Below, piece after piece: positions 1-8,731 of a DNA stretch of 64,000 bases. Source of the DNA: Alkalihalobacillus deserti (GTDB lineage Bacteria > Bacillota > Bacilli > Bacillales > Bacillaceae_D); the NCBI RefSeq assembly GCF_020734105.1, contig NZ_JAJAFR010000001.1, positions 186,001 through 250,000 of the forward strand. The letters run 5' to 3'. Within the stretch, counting starts at the first letter, position 1, and each line of letters opens with the position of its first letter. The position numbers and the translations under genes were made by a program. The notes below the pieces were generated by a model, which saw nothing but the letters and a program-made list of their open reading frames with translations, made no database searches and had not been told where the DNA came from.

Positions 1-782
1 GGGACGGTACTTCCAACAGGGCTAACGGTGGTTCCGTCTTGTTTTGTAATTCCTAGTACGTAGTGTTTATATAATCCTTCCCACAGACCTCCTAGGAATT
101 GAGCAGTTTTTTCCTGAGTTAAACCAGGTAAAGGTTTTTCTTCGTATAGAACTAAATCGGTTAATGCTATACGGAGATAGCCATCTTTTGGAAGATTGTA
201 ATAGTCAAATAAAGAATCCCAATCATAATCTTGCTGTTGTTTAATAATATAATCTAATATTCGTTTACTTTCTTTTTCTTCTTCCGTTTCCGGGATGCGA
301 AACGCATGAAGTGGACTTAAAGGAGAGTCAATGACATAAAGCTGATCAAAACTAAGTTTTTGAGCACTTTTGATCTCATCATTGGGGTAATGTAATTCAG
401 CATGGTGAAAGGTCACAACTCGATAATTGCCACTATCATCTGACTTAATATCTTTTTCCATTTGAATAGTTGATGTATTCTCTTTCCAAGTAGAGAGTGT
501 ATCTTTTAGATAACCATCTTCAAATAAAAGAGAAACATCCTGTCGTAAATAAGCGTCCTGATTTAAAACGGAAGTAACTGTCCAATCAAGAGTGTACTCA
601 TCTTCATCTTCCATCGCTTGGAATTGAATTCGCGACGTGGACTCTTCAAAGGTAGCATTTGGATCTATGGGGAAGAAAATTAACGCGTCCCTTAATGGCT
701 CAGGTTTAATCGTAATGACAAGAAAGAGTCCAACGCAAAATGAAGTAATTAATAAAGTGATTGCAAATTTCCATTTACTCAT
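1..782 (-). CDS. Partial membrane-anchored hypothetical protein (C-terminus beyond window)
   Basis: The reading frame opens at ATG 782 behind a GGAGGG ribosome binding site and stays open to base 1, so the C-terminal end is missing. About 260 residues are visible. Residues 4-26 form one hydrophobic segment (KFAITLLITSFCVGLFLVI) after a short basic start, which suggests an uncleaved signal anchor or signal peptide; I see no lipobox cysteine. The rest is acidic and soluble, with many D/E and aromatic residues, and would lie outside the membrane. It diverges from the SpoVAF-like gene, with both promoters in 783-907. I do not recognise the family and assign no function. Confidence 0.7.
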   Translation of the reverse strand, partial: MSKWKFAITLLITSFCVGLFLVITIKPEPLRDALIFFPIDPNATFEESTSRIQFQAMEDEDEYTLDWTVTSVLNQDAYLRQDVSLLFEDGYLKDTLSTWKENTSTIQMEKDIKSDDSGNYRVVTFHHAELHYPNDEIKSAQKLSFDQLYVIDSPLSPLHAFRIPETEEEKESKRILDYIIKQQQDYDWDSLFDYYNLPKDGYLRIALTDLVLYEEKPLPGLTQEKTAQFLGGLWEGLYKHYVLGITKQDGTTVSPVGSTV

Positions 783-907
783 ACTAGTCCCTCCATGGAC
801 AAACTATTTGCACCATTTATATGTCTTTAACAAAGACATTATGCATGATCAATGCATGGATTTAGATAAGAAAGCAAATAATGTAAAGGTATTGGAGGTG
901 GCCATGG

Positions 908-2371
908 ATGAGCAACAAAGACATTAAGAATCCTGTAACAATCATCTATAAACAGAATGTTGAGTTTTTAAAAAAGGAACTAGATGTAGATACAAGTTTT
1001 GATTTAATCCATTTAGAGCTTGAACACGCTGATCGAGAAATGTCGCTTTTCCTTGTTGATGGTTTTGGGAAAGATCAAGCCATTACTCAGATTCAACGTG
1101 AATTGCGTATAATGAAAGCATCTGATTTAGCGGATCGACCATTAGATAAATTAATTAAGCACCATATTCCTTATGCAGAAATAGAAACAACCAACGATTT
1201 AGATAATGTAGTAGATCAAGTTCTTGCAGGACCAGCAGCATTAGTTGTCGAAGGCCTTGATAAAATAATTTTAGTCGATACACGTGAATATCCAGTGCGT
1301 GGGCCGGCAGAACCTGATACTGAGAGAGTAGTCCGCGGTTCAAAGGATGGATTTGTCGAGACACTTGTTATGAATGCGGCTCTTATGAGAAGAAGAATTC
1401 GTGATAGGACGATGAGAGTTGAGTATGTTTCAGTAGGTCGACGATCTAAGTCTGATTTGGCGATTACATATATTGCAGATATTGCCGACCAAGAAATTGT
1501 ACGTGAAATTAAAGATTCGCTCGCTAAAATTGAAACAGATGGACTGCCAATGGGAGATAAGACAATTGAAGAGTTTATTTTCGACCATAATTATAATCCT
1601 TATCCGATGGTGCGTTACACGGAACGGCCTGATGTTGCGGCTACGCATTTATTGGAAGGACATGTCATTATTATGGTGGATGGTTCCCCTAGTGTGATGA
1701 TCTCTCCGACAACATTTTGGCATCATATGCAGCATGCAGAGGAATATCGTCAAAAACCAGTTGTTGGAACGGCCTTAAGATTTGTCCGTTTTTTGGCAGT
1801 ATGGGCATCGCTTTTCTTAATTCCACTTTGGTATCTTTTAGCAACACATGATCAATTAGGCCCGCATACTTTAGATTTTATCGGAGCCCAAGAGGAAGGA
1901 ACTGTACCCTTATATATTCAGTTTTTAGCAGCTGAAACTGGGATAGAAATGCTAAGGATGGCTGCGATTCATACACCTAACGCCCTTGCTACTGCTTTAG
2001 GACTTGTTGCAGCCCTGTTGATTGGTGATGTGGCCATTAACGTCGGATTATTTTCACCTGAAGTGGTTCTATACTTAGCTATTGCTGCAGTTGGTACATT
2101 TGCAACCCCAAGTTATGAGATGAGTCTAGCTAATCGTTTAATTCGAGTTGTTTTATTAATTAGTACGGCTATATTTGGTTTACCTGGATTTCTAATAGGG
2201 ATAACCATCTGGCTGTTAATGTTGGTTCACCTAAAAGCTTTAGGTACCCCTTATATGTGGCCGTTCATTCCATTTAATGCTTTAGCATTACGTGATGTCT
2301 TGTTCCGTGTTTCCATGCCGGTCAAGAAACGTAGACCAACAGCGGTGCATCCGAATGACCCAGATAGATAA
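908..2371 (+). CDS. GerA-family spore germination protein, SpoVAF-like
   Basis: A 487-residue protein of the GerA/SpoVAF family, which sits in the inner spore membrane and takes part in germinant sensing or SpoVA channel function. Residues 1-295 are hydrophilic and carry the family signature TERPD followed by LLEGHVIIMVDGSP (about residues 238-261). About residues 297-455 hold roughly five membrane segments including the stretch AAIHTPNALATALGL. The C-terminus is a basic tail (KKRRPTAVHP). The length matches SpoVAF (about 490). The ATG follows GGAGGTGG. The gene stands alone here rather than in a spoVA operon, so it may be a paralog. I chose SpoVAF over GerAA from the C-terminal half, by memory of the family. 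Confidence 0.82.
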   Translation: MSNKDIKNPVTIIYKQNVEFLKKELDVDTSFDLIHLELEHADREMSLFLVDGFGKDQAITQIQRELRIMKASDLADRPLDKLIKHHIPYAEIETTNDLDNVVDQVLAGPAALVVEGLDKIILVDTREYPVRGPAEPDTERVVRGSKDGFVETLVMNAALMRRRIRDRTMRVEYVSVGRRSKSDLAITYIADIADQEIVREIKDSLAKIETDGLPMGDKTIEEFIFDHNYNPYPMVRYTERPDVAATHLLEGHVIIMVDGSPSVMISPTTFWHHMQHAEEYRQKPVVGTALRFVRFLAVWASLFLIPLWYLLATHDQLGPHTLDFIGAQEEGTVPLYIQFLAAETGIEMLRMAAIHTPNALATALGLVAALLIGDVAINVGLFSPEVVLYLAIAAVGTFATPSYEMSLANRLIRVVLLISTAIFGLPGFLIGITIWLLMLVHLKALGTPYMWPFIPFNALALRDVLFRVSMPVKKRRPTAVHPNDPDR

Positions 2372-2403
2372 GTATTAGAAATTGTACACTATGGTTTTAA
2401 TGT

Positions 2404-2442
2404 AAAAGGGTGACTCAATTATTAGTTGAGTCACCCTTTTTT
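2404..2442. terminator. Bidirectional intrinsic terminator
   Basis: A perfect 15-bp inverted repeat (AAAAGGGTGACTCAA and its complement) with a 6-7 base loop, followed by a T run on the plus strand and, on the minus strand, by the A/T-rich end. It lies between the convergent SpoVAF-like gene and yueI and can serve both. Confidence 0.85.
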
Positions 2443-2839
2443 ACAATTGTTCTTCCATTTCTCGTGAATATAAATCATCTTTAATAAAAACATTGATTTG
2501 ATCGACAGCACGAGATTGATCTGCTAATACAAGTCCAAAAGGAGTTTTTTTCTGTGGACTCACGATCGTAAAACGAACACCAAGTTTGTTTGCCTCTTGA
2601 ATATAATTGGAATAATTACTGTAATTTAAATCTCCATTGACATACAAATGTAAGGTCGATTTTTGCTTCATAATTTCTATTACTTCAGGGTATATCCCCT
2701 TATGAATGACTTGTTTTTTTGTGAGTGCGATATGAATTCGTTCTAATATAGTAGATAAGAATAAACTTCTTTCTTCAGGTTTAATTTCAGGAGTACCGTA
2801 AATCGCACGGTCAATGATATCTTGAACTTTTTCGCTCAT
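2441..2839 (-). CDS. yueI: YueI family protein (DUF1694)
   Basis: A 132-residue soluble protein matching YueI of B. subtilis in length and character. It starts MSEKVQDIIDRAIYGTPEIK, has the family's early IYGTPEIKPEE segment, and has a C-terminal half of alternating strands and helices (LGVRFTIVS, PFGLVLADQSRAVD). The function is not known. The start ATG 2839 follows GAGGGAAAAAT. It is monocistronic, convergent with the SpoVAF-like gene across the shared terminator, and divergent from the plus-strand yqgQ-glcK group. Confidence 0.85.
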   Translation of the reverse strand: MSEKVQDIIDRAIYGTPEIKPEERSLFLSTILERIHIALTKKQVIHKGIYPEVIEIMKQKSTLHLYVNGDLNYSNYSNYIQEANKLGVRFTIVSPQKKTPFGLVLADQSRAVDQINVFIKDDLYSREMEEQL

Positions 2840-2991
2840 TATTTTTCCCTCTTTTCAAACTGTACTTTGTCCTTCTTTTTTTCTTGAGACAAACATATCA
2901 TACCATAACAGGCTTTGCATAACAGTGTTCTTGATATGTTGTGCGAGAGTTATCAATTCAAAACGCGCCGAAAAAAGGATGGTGTTTTCTC

Positions 2992-3504
2992 ATGTGGATC
3001 ATCATGATCATTTTAGTGTTTGTTTTCACAATTGGATTAACGATCGGTGGTTTATTGGCTGCTCCACGCGAGCCAGTTAAGCCACTTCATCTTTTCTTAT
3101 TTTCTTTATTTTTCTTATTTCTATGTTATATGGGAATGATCACTGGAATGTTTATTAGTGGATGGATGGCTATTCGTGTAATTGAAATTGTATTAGCAAT
3201 ATTGGCGATTTTATTTATTGTTGCATGTTTTAGTCGATATCATCCAACTTTAGGATTTTTCCATCCTGAGGATCGGGTTCTACTCAGTGTTTTAGGACTG
3301 ATGTTTTTTTTCATGGGTATTGAATGGGGATTACTAGAATTTAGAACGTTTTTCACAATAGTTTCAGGCATATTATTCACTGTAGCATTGGCCTTAGGAC
3401 TCTACATGCAAGTGCAAATTCAACATGCCTTAAGGCGCCATTCCTATTCTGCTTTCACTCCTCTTGTTTGGCTTCTTTTCGTATCGGTATTGAAGCTGTT
3501 ATAA
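2992..3504 (+). CDS. Polytopic membrane protein of unknown function
   Basis: A 170-residue, very hydrophobic protein with about six membrane segments and short loops. I place the start at ATG 2992, behind AAAGGATGG at suitable spacing, not at the GTG at 2941, because the extra 17 residues are polar and have no ribosome binding site. One longer loop holds SRYHPTLGFFHPEDR (about residues 79-93). It lies 18 bases before yqgQ and is probably co-transcribed with yqgQ-glcK. I do not recognise the family. Confidence 0.7.
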   Translation: MWIIMIILVFVFTIGLTIGGLLAAPREPVKPLHLFLFSLFFLFLCYMGMITGMFISGWMAIRVIEIVLAILAILFIVACFSRYHPTLGFFHPEDRVLLSVLGLMFFFMGIEWGLLEFRTFFTIVSGILFTVALALGLYMQVQIQHALRRHSYSAFTPLVWLLFVSVLKLL

Positions 3505-3522
3505 TAAAACTGAGGTGGGCTT

Positions 3523-3729
3523 ATGAAAACAATGTATGACATAGGGCAGCTATTAAAAAAACATGGAACCATTATTTATACGCGTGACCGTTCTCTTGAT
3601 CTTATGCTAATGGAGGACGAGTTACGTGAACTGTACGATATGAAATTAATAGATGTCTATCAACTTCAGCAGGGGTTACTCACCTTACGAAATGAAAAAA
3701 TAAATAAGGTTGAGGGTGGAGAAACATGA
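3523..3729 (+). CDS. yqgQ: YqgQ family protein (DUF910)
   Basis: A 68-residue acidic helical protein of the YqgQ family, whose B. subtilis member (71 residues) lies directly before glcK. The family-like core is MYDIGQLLKKHGTIIYT followed by ELYDMKLIDVYQLQQGLLTLRNE. Helical three-helix folds are known for this family but no biochemical role is. The ATG is preceded by TGAGGTGGGCTT. The stop overlaps the glcK start by four bases (ATGA), so translation is probably coupled. Confidence 0.9.
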   Translation: MKTMYDIGQLLKKHGTIIYTRDRSLDLMLMEDELRELYDMKLIDVYQLQQGLLTLRNEKINKVEGGET

Positions 3730-4685
3730 ATAAGAAATGGTATGTAGGTGTAGATGTCGGTGGAACTACTATTAAATTGGCATTTGTAACATCTCAAGGT
3801 GAGATTGTAACAAAATGGGAAATACCAACGAATAAAATGGAAGATGGAAAGCACATTACTAGTGAAATAGGAAAATCAATTGAAGAGAAATGTGAGGAAC
3901 TAGGAGAAAAGAAGGATTCCTTAATTTCGATAGGATTAGGTGCCCCAGGATTCATCAATATGGAAACTGGCTTCATCTATCATGCAGTCAATATTGGCTG
4001 GAGAGATTTTCCGTTAAAGGATAAACTCGAGAAAGAGACAGGTCTTACTGTAACGGTAGATAATGATGCCAATATTGCAGCACTTGGTGAAATGTGGACG
4101 GGTGCAGGTGAAGGTGCAAAAAACCTTCTTTGTGTAACTCTTGGAACGGGTGTAGGCGGTGGAATTATAACAAACGGACAAATTCAGCATGGGGTTAATG
4201 GAATGGCTGGGGAGATCGGTCATTATACATCAATTCCAATAGGTGGAGCGGCTTGTAACTGTGGAAAAACAGGTTGCTTAGAAACCGTTGCATCAGCTAC
4301 AGGTTTAGCAAGGCTTGCGGTAGAAAGCCTTGAGTATCATTCTGAGAGTGTTCTTAAAGCGATATTTGATAAGAATGCAATAATTACATCTAAAGACGTT
4401 TTTGAAGCTGCGGAAGCAGGGGACAAGCTTGCTGTTAAAGTGATTGAAGAGGTGAGTTTTCACTTAGGTCTTGCACTAGCTAACCTTGCCAATGCTCTAA
4501 ACCCTGAAAAAATTGTTTTAGGTGGTGGAGTTTCAAAGGCAGGCCCACTTCTTTTAGACCCACTAGAAGCACAGTTTAAACGCTTCGCATTAGATCGAGT
4601 CGAAGAAGGGTGTGAATTTAAAATTGCCACACTAGGAAATGATGCAGGTGTCATTGGTGGAGCTTGGCTTGCTAAGCAAGGATAG
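3726..4685 (+). CDS. glcK: Glucokinase, ROK family
   Basis: A 319-residue cytoplasmic glucokinase that phosphorylates glucose to glucose 6-phosphate with ATP. The N-terminal phosphate loop VDVGGTTIKLAFV (residues 8-20), the catalytic DNDAN (about 113-117) and the ROK signature with the zinc ligands GEIGHY and CNCGKTGCLE (about 163-186) are all present. Gene order (yqgQ-glcK) and length match B. subtilis GlcK. The GGAGAAAC just before the ATG sits inside the end of yqgQ. Confidence 0.95.
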   Translation: MNKKWYVGVDVGGTTIKLAFVTSQGEIVTKWEIPTNKMEDGKHITSEIGKSIEEKCEELGEKKDSLISIGLGAPGFINMETGFIYHAVNIGWRDFPLKDKLEKETGLTVTVDNDANIAALGEMWTGAGEGAKNLLCVTLGTGVGGGIITNGQIQHGVNGMAGEIGHYTSIPIGGAACNCGKTGCLETVASATGLARLAVESLEYHSESVLKAIFDKNAIITSKDVFEAAEAGDKLAVKVIEEVSFHLGLALANLANALNPEKIVLGGGVSKAGPLLLDPLEAQFKRFALDRVEEGCEFKIATLGNDAGVIGGAWLAKQG

Positions 4686-4773
4686 GGTCACACTAGCTTT
4701 TTTTACACATACACATATAATAGAGAAGAAAACCGATAAATACTGGTAGTTTTAATAAAGGAGATAAATGTGA

Positions 4774-6189
4774 ATGTCAGAATTCAGAACGGAACGAGAT
4801 CTAATTGGGGAAAAGCAAGTACCTAAGGAAGCCTATTATGGGATTCAAACGATGCGTGCGAGGGAAAACTTTCCAATTACTGGATATCCCCCACATCCTG
4901 AGCTTATTCGTGCTTTTGGTTTCGTGAAAAAAGCTGCAGCGATGGCTAATCGAGATGTGGGCGTTCTACAAGTCAATATAGCCGGCGCTATTATAGAAGC
5001 GGCTGAAGAAGTGATTAATGGAAATTTTGATCCTCATTTTATTGTCGATGCGATTCAAGGAGGAGCTGGTACTTCTTTTAATATGAATGCGAATGAAGTC
5101 ATAGCAAACCGTGCAATTGAATTGCTAGGTGGTAAGAGGGGAGAGTACATCCGTGTTAGTCCTAATACACATGTTAATATGGCCCAATCGACAAATGATG
5201 CTTTTCCTACAGCTATTCATATTTCCGCACTTCGATTAGCGGACGGTTTAACGATGGAATTAGAAAAGCTGATAGATACAATGAAAGAAAAGGAGACTGA
5301 GTTTGACGATGTTTTAAAAATGGGTAGAACACATCTTCAAGATGCAGTTCCAATTCGATTAGGGCAAGAGTTCGGTGCTTATCGTCGTGTTCTAACTCGT
5401 GACCTTGGCCGAATCAAACGATCTGTTGGTCATTTATACGAAGTGAATATGGGAGCTACAGCCGTGGGTACGGGATTAAATGCAAAGCCTGAATATATTA
5501 AAAAGGTATCATCGTATTTGGCTGATATAACAGGCTATCCAATTAAAACGGCTGAAAACCTTGTGGATGCAACTCAAAATACGGATGCTTATACGGAAGT
5601 TTCAAGTGCTTTAAAAATTACAGCAATTAATTTATCTAAAATAGCAAATGATTTAAGACTTATGAGTTCAGGACCTCGTACCGGCTTTAATGAAATCAAT
5701 CTGCCATCCAGACAACCAGGTTCATCGATTATGCCTGGGAAAGTGAATCCAGTTATGTGTGAAGTCATTAATCAAATTTCTTTTCAAGTAATTGGAAATG
5801 ATCACACGATCTGTTTAGCCTCAGAAGCAGGACAGCTTGAACTGAATGTGATGGAGCCTGTTTTAGTATTCAACTTATTGCAATCGTTTTCGATCTTACA
5901 AAATGGAATTCGTGTCTTTAGGGACTATGCGATTGATGGATTGACAGCTAATATTGATCACTGTCGTGAGTTAGTCGAAAGAAGCGTTGGGATTATTACA
6001 GCCATCAACCCTCATGTTGGATATGAGGTCGCATCAAGGGTTGCAAAAGAAGCGATCAAATCAGGTCGCCCCGTAAGAGAAATTTGTCTAGAACGAGGGA
6101 TTTTATCTGAGGAAGAGCTAAACGAAATCCTTGATCCTAAAGAAATGACAAACCCAGGAATTGCTGGTGCACGTTTTATCCAAGGCTAA
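4774..6189 (+). CDS. aspA: Aspartate ammonia-lyase
   Basis: A 471-residue enzyme of the aspartase/fumarase superfamily that converts L-aspartate to fumarate and ammonia. The superfamily signature loop GSSIMPGKVNP (about residues 317-327) holds the catalytic serine, and the other conserved blocks GGAGTSFNMNANEV and NTHVNMAQSTNDAFPTA are present. Aspartase rather than fumarase is supported by GAGTSFNMNANEV. The ATG follows AAAGGAGATAAATGTGA. It is monocistronic, with a likely -10 TATAAT near 4717. A long-loop hairpin with a T run follows at 6265-6366. Confidence 0.92.
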   Translation: MSEFRTERDLIGEKQVPKEAYYGIQTMRARENFPITGYPPHPELIRAFGFVKKAAAMANRDVGVLQVNIAGAIIEAAEEVINGNFDPHFIVDAIQGGAGTSFNMNANEVIANRAIELLGGKRGEYIRVSPNTHVNMAQSTNDAFPTAIHISALRLADGLTMELEKLIDTMKEKETEFDDVLKMGRTHLQDAVPIRLGQEFGAYRRVLTRDLGRIKRSVGHLYEVNMGATAVGTGLNAKPEYIKKVSSYLADITGYPIKTAENLVDATQNTDAYTEVSSALKITAINLSKIANDLRLMSSGPRTGFNEINLPSRQPGSSIMPGKVNPVMCEVINQISFQVIGNDHTICLASEAGQLELNVMEPVLVFNLLQSFSILQNGIRVFRDYAIDGLTANIDHCRELVERSVGIITAINPHVGYEVASRVAKEAIKSGRPVREICLERGILSEEELNEILDPKEMTNPGIAGARFIQG

Positions 6190-6264
6190 AAAAGAAGGAA
6201 ATTAACATAATGAACGTAGCGCTTAAATGATATAGAAAGGATATTCATTACTTAAAATTAAATA

Positions 6265-6366
6265 GATTACTCAATCGGCTTTCTTTAAGTGAAAAATAGT
6301 GCAAAATGATTCAATTTCGCGCTATAATGTAGTTCTTTAGAGAATCGGTTGAGTGATCTTTTTTTT
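6265..6366 (+). terminator. Long-loop hairpin with T run downstream of aspA
   Basis: Arms at 6265-6280 and 6342-6358 pair over about 14 positions including G-U pairs and are followed directly by eight Ts. The enclosed loop is about 60 bases and contains a TATAAT hexamer at 6323. It may terminate aspA transcription, or act in the leader of the lipoprotein gene that follows. Confidence 0.45.
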
Positions 6367-6468
6367 GAGTGTTTTTTGATGAGTTTGAAACATTTTAATG
6401 CAATTATCCGTCTAATATATATGGAACCGTCGAATACTAAAAATGGACAAAGAGAAGGGGATGAGGCT

Positions 6469-7584
6469 GTGAGAAAAGTGATTTTAATAGTTATACTACT
6501 GACAGTAACAGCCTGTACTGAACCCCCGCTCAAGAGTCAGCCTTTACCAAAAAGTCTTATTGATTCACCAGTAAAGCGAGATGTACCAAGCTCATTTTTT
6601 AATGGATCTGCAATTGTTCCAGTGCATGAATCTAGTCAAGTAGTAGAGGTCATGAATTGGTTCGATGACGAGACAGTTTTATTTTTACAGGAGGGTATTG
6701 AAGGATCAACCTTACATAAGCACCATCTTTTCACGGGAGAGTCTTCTATCTTTTTTGAGATGGAGGGTTGGATCGTAAATGTCAATGTCAATGTCGATCA
6801 TTCGTTGTTTGCTGTGCATGTAATAAATGAGCTAGATCAATCTGAAATTGTCATTGTAGACAAACAAGGTGAGAATAAACTAACGATAAAAGATTTTGGT
6901 GAAGAATATTCGGTTTATTGGAACGAATATGAACCTGCTTCTTTCATTATGACAGCTTATTTACCAGATTGGGATTTTGAAACGTATTTTGTCAATGTCG
7001 AAGAGGAGAGGATCAAGCAAGTTAACCTAGAACAATCTTATATTCAATGGATCTCTTCTGATACGGTTGCTTATTTAAAGTGGGATGAACTAGAGCCTAG
7101 TTTTCGTGCTCCTCTTTATCAAGCCAATGTGGAAACGGGTGAGACAAAGTTGTGGAAGGAGGATGTCATTGCTTACACAAGTTTTCCAGATGGCTTATCT
7201 TTGTCGATAACAGTAGAAACAGATTATGATCTTTATTCTGTCTATAAGTTTTATGATAATCAAGAAAGGTTTAGACAGATAGAAGTCCCCATCTTGAACA
7301 CTTATTCAGAACAGTGGTGGATCCCTTATTACACATATGACAATGAAAATGGAATTTTTTATTTTCTTCGTCCGAAATCAAGTGGTGATTTCATTAGCTA
7401 TACGGAAGGATATGATTTAATTGCCTATAATGTATATGCTGATTCTGAGACGAAGCTAACAACGCTAGATCACCATGTTCCGATCTCTATTTCTCCGGGG
7501 GGGGCAAGTATTCTGATAGGAGACCGATTTGAAAATGTATTCGATTTAAGTGAGGGCATTCTTAGTCCGGTTTGGGAATATTAA
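6469..7584 (+). CDS. Lipoprotein, YqgU-like
   Basis: A 371-residue secreted lipoprotein. I start it at GTG 6469, giving MRKVILIVILLTVTAC; the lipobox VTAC places the lipidated cysteine at residue 16. The upstream ATG at 6403 would add polar residues before the signal peptide. GAAGGGGATG provides the ribosome binding site. The mature part is acidic and rich in aromatic residues, with repeated strand-like segments that could form a beta-propeller (for example NWFDDETVLFLQEG, YWNEYEPASFIMTAY, WISSDTVAYLKWDE). Size, lipobox and position near yqgQ-glcK fit B. subtilis YqgU, of unknown function. I hold that name lightly. Confidence 0.65.
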   Translation: MRKVILIVILLTVTACTEPPLKSQPLPKSLIDSPVKRDVPSSFFNGSAIVPVHESSQVVEVMNWFDDETVLFLQEGIEGSTLHKHHLFTGESSIFFEMEGWIVNVNVNVDHSLFAVHVINELDQSEIVIVDKQGENKLTIKDFGEEYSVYWNEYEPASFIMTAYLPDWDFETYFVNVEEERIKQVNLEQSYIQWISSDTVAYLKWDELEPSFRAPLYQANVETGETKLWKEDVIAYTSFPDGLSLSITVETDYDLYSVYKFYDNQERFRQIEVPILNTYSEQWWIPYYTYDNENGIFYFLRPKSSGDFISYTEGYDLIAYNVYADSETKLTTLDHHVPISISPGGASILIGDRFENVFDLSEGILSPVWEY

Positions 7585-7608
7585 AGATTGAATAAACAGT
7601 TTCAGCTC

Positions 7609-7637
7609 TTGATTTTTAGTAAGAGTCTGTCATAATG
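7609..7637 (+). promoter_or_regulatory. Sigma-A promoter of the thi operon
   Basis: TTGATT at 7609-7614 and CATAAT at 7632-7637 with a 17-base spacer. It lies about 30 bases before the TPP aptamer, as expected for a riboswitch-controlled leader. Confidence 0.7.
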
Positions 7638-7665
7638 AGAGTAATAACTAGTAGTATTTTCAAGA

Positions 7666-7752
7666 CTAGGGGTGTCCATGTGAATGGGCTGAGAAAAAGG
7701 AGTTCCTTTTACCCTTATACCTGATCTGGATCACGCCAGCGTAGGGAAGTCA
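7666..7752 (+). promoter_or_regulatory. TPP riboswitch (THI box)
   Basis: The conserved thi-box strings are present in order: GGGGTGTCC, CTGAGA, then CCTTATACCTGATCTGGAT with CACGCCAGCGTAGGGAA. These form the two-arm TPP aptamer with its closing stem. Binding of thiamine pyrophosphate would favour the terminator at 7757-7790 and switch off thiE-thiS-thiG-thiO-thiD. Confidence 0.95.
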
Positions 7753-7756
7753 TCGC

Positions 7757-7790
7757 AGCCGTATTCCGTTCGTTCGGATACGGTTTTTTT
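7757..7790 (+). terminator. Riboswitch expression-platform terminator
   Basis: The stem CCGTAT-ATACGG, extended by weaker pairs, is followed by seven Ts directly after the TPP aptamer and 110 bases before thiE. It is the expected off-state structure. Confidence 0.85.
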
Positions 7791-7899
7791 CATATTAAAG
7801 GTTGATAAAAAAGGTTGTTTCTTTATTAACGCTGAAAACTAAGTGGCTATTGACTTGTTATCTTGAATATACAGATTATTGATAAAGGTGGAGTACAAC

Positions 7900-8526
7900 A
7901 TGAAAGAATTTAAGTTATATGCAATTACAGGTGAAGAATTTCACCAAGGACGTGATTTAATCGAAGTGATGGAGCAAGCGATTCGTGGCGGTGTTGATAT
8001 TATTCAGCTTCGTGATAAGTCTAGTAGTAAGAGGGAGGTCTTAAAAAAGGCAAAGGCGTTGAGAGAGTTAACACGTAAGTATGGTGTTACGTTTATAGTA
8101 AATGATCATATTGATGTCGCGCTTGCGGTTGATGCAGATGGCATTCATATAGGTCAAGATGATTTACCATTAGCTGAAGCTAGAAAAATTGTTGGAGATA
8201 AGATCATTGGAATTTCAACACATAAACTTGAAGAAGCTCTTGAAGCCGAAGCTGGTGGTGCTGATTACATCGGTGTTGGCCCGATCTTTCACACAAATAG
8301 CAAAGTGGACGTTGTTGACCCAGTGACTACTGCTTATGTTAAGCAAGTTGCTGATGAAATAACGATTCCGTTCGTAGCGATTGGTGGAATTAAGTTGCAT
8401 AATGTTGATCAAGTGCTACAAGCAGGTGCAACTAGAATTTGTATGATTAGTGAGATTGTTGGTGCAGATGATATAAAGGGAGTTTGCGAAACATTCATAA
8501 AAATTCTATCTAAAAAGGGAGAATAA
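7900..8526 (+). CDS. thiE: Thiamine-phosphate synthase
   Basis: A 208-residue TIM-barrel enzyme that joins HMP pyrophosphate and thiazole phosphate to give thiamine monophosphate. Motifs seen: QLRDK for the pyrophosphate site, VNDHIDVALAVDADGIHIGQDD for metal and pyrophosphate binding, GISTH, GVGPIF with a following T/K pair, and AIGGI. These intact catalytic elements favour ThiE over the tautomerase TenI. I use ATG 7900, behind AAAGGTGG, not the upstream in-frame ATG at 7879. It is the first gene of the operon; thiS follows after 3 bases. Confidence 0.9.
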   Translation: MKEFKLYAITGEEFHQGRDLIEVMEQAIRGGVDIIQLRDKSSSKREVLKKAKALRELTRKYGVTFIVNDHIDVALAVDADGIHIGQDDLPLAEARKIVGDKIIGISTHKLEEALEAEAGGADYIGVGPIFHTNSKVDVVDPVTTAYVKQVADEITIPFVAIGGIKLHNVDQVLQAGATRICMISEIVGADDIKGVCETFIKILSKKGE

Positions 8527-8529
8527 ACG

Positions 8530-8727
8530 ATGCGTTTAGTTATTAATGGAGAAGAACATGAAATAGAGATTTCTAATCTTACTGAAGTTATTACACATTT
8601 TGGCCTTGATCCCGATCTTGTTGTTACTGAAGTGGATGGTGTAATTATTGAACGTAGGAGCTGGGAAGAAACAAAATTAAACGATGGAATGAAAATTGAA
8701 CTTGTTCAATTTGTTGGAGGTGGATGA
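8530..8727 (+). CDS. thiS: Sulfur carrier protein ThiS
   Basis: A 65-residue ubiquitin-fold sulfur carrier ending in the required Gly-Gly (FVGGG). Its C-terminal thiocarboxylate donates sulfur to the thiazole made by ThiG. ThiS needs adenylation by a ThiF/MoeB-type enzyme, and no such gene is in this operon. The ATG follows AAAAAGGGAGAATAAACG, and the 3-base gap to thiE suggests coupled translation. Confidence 0.92.
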   Translation: MRLVINGEEHEIEISNLTEVITHFGLDPDLVVTEVDGVIIERRSWEETKLNDGMKIELVQFVGGG

Positions 8728-8731
8728 AGAT

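Noticed and set aside
637..927. A 96-codon plus-strand frame before the SpoVAF-like gene
   Set aside because: It is antisense to the partial minus-strand gene that has its own GGAGGG site and a clear membrane anchor, and it overlaps the divergent promoter region.
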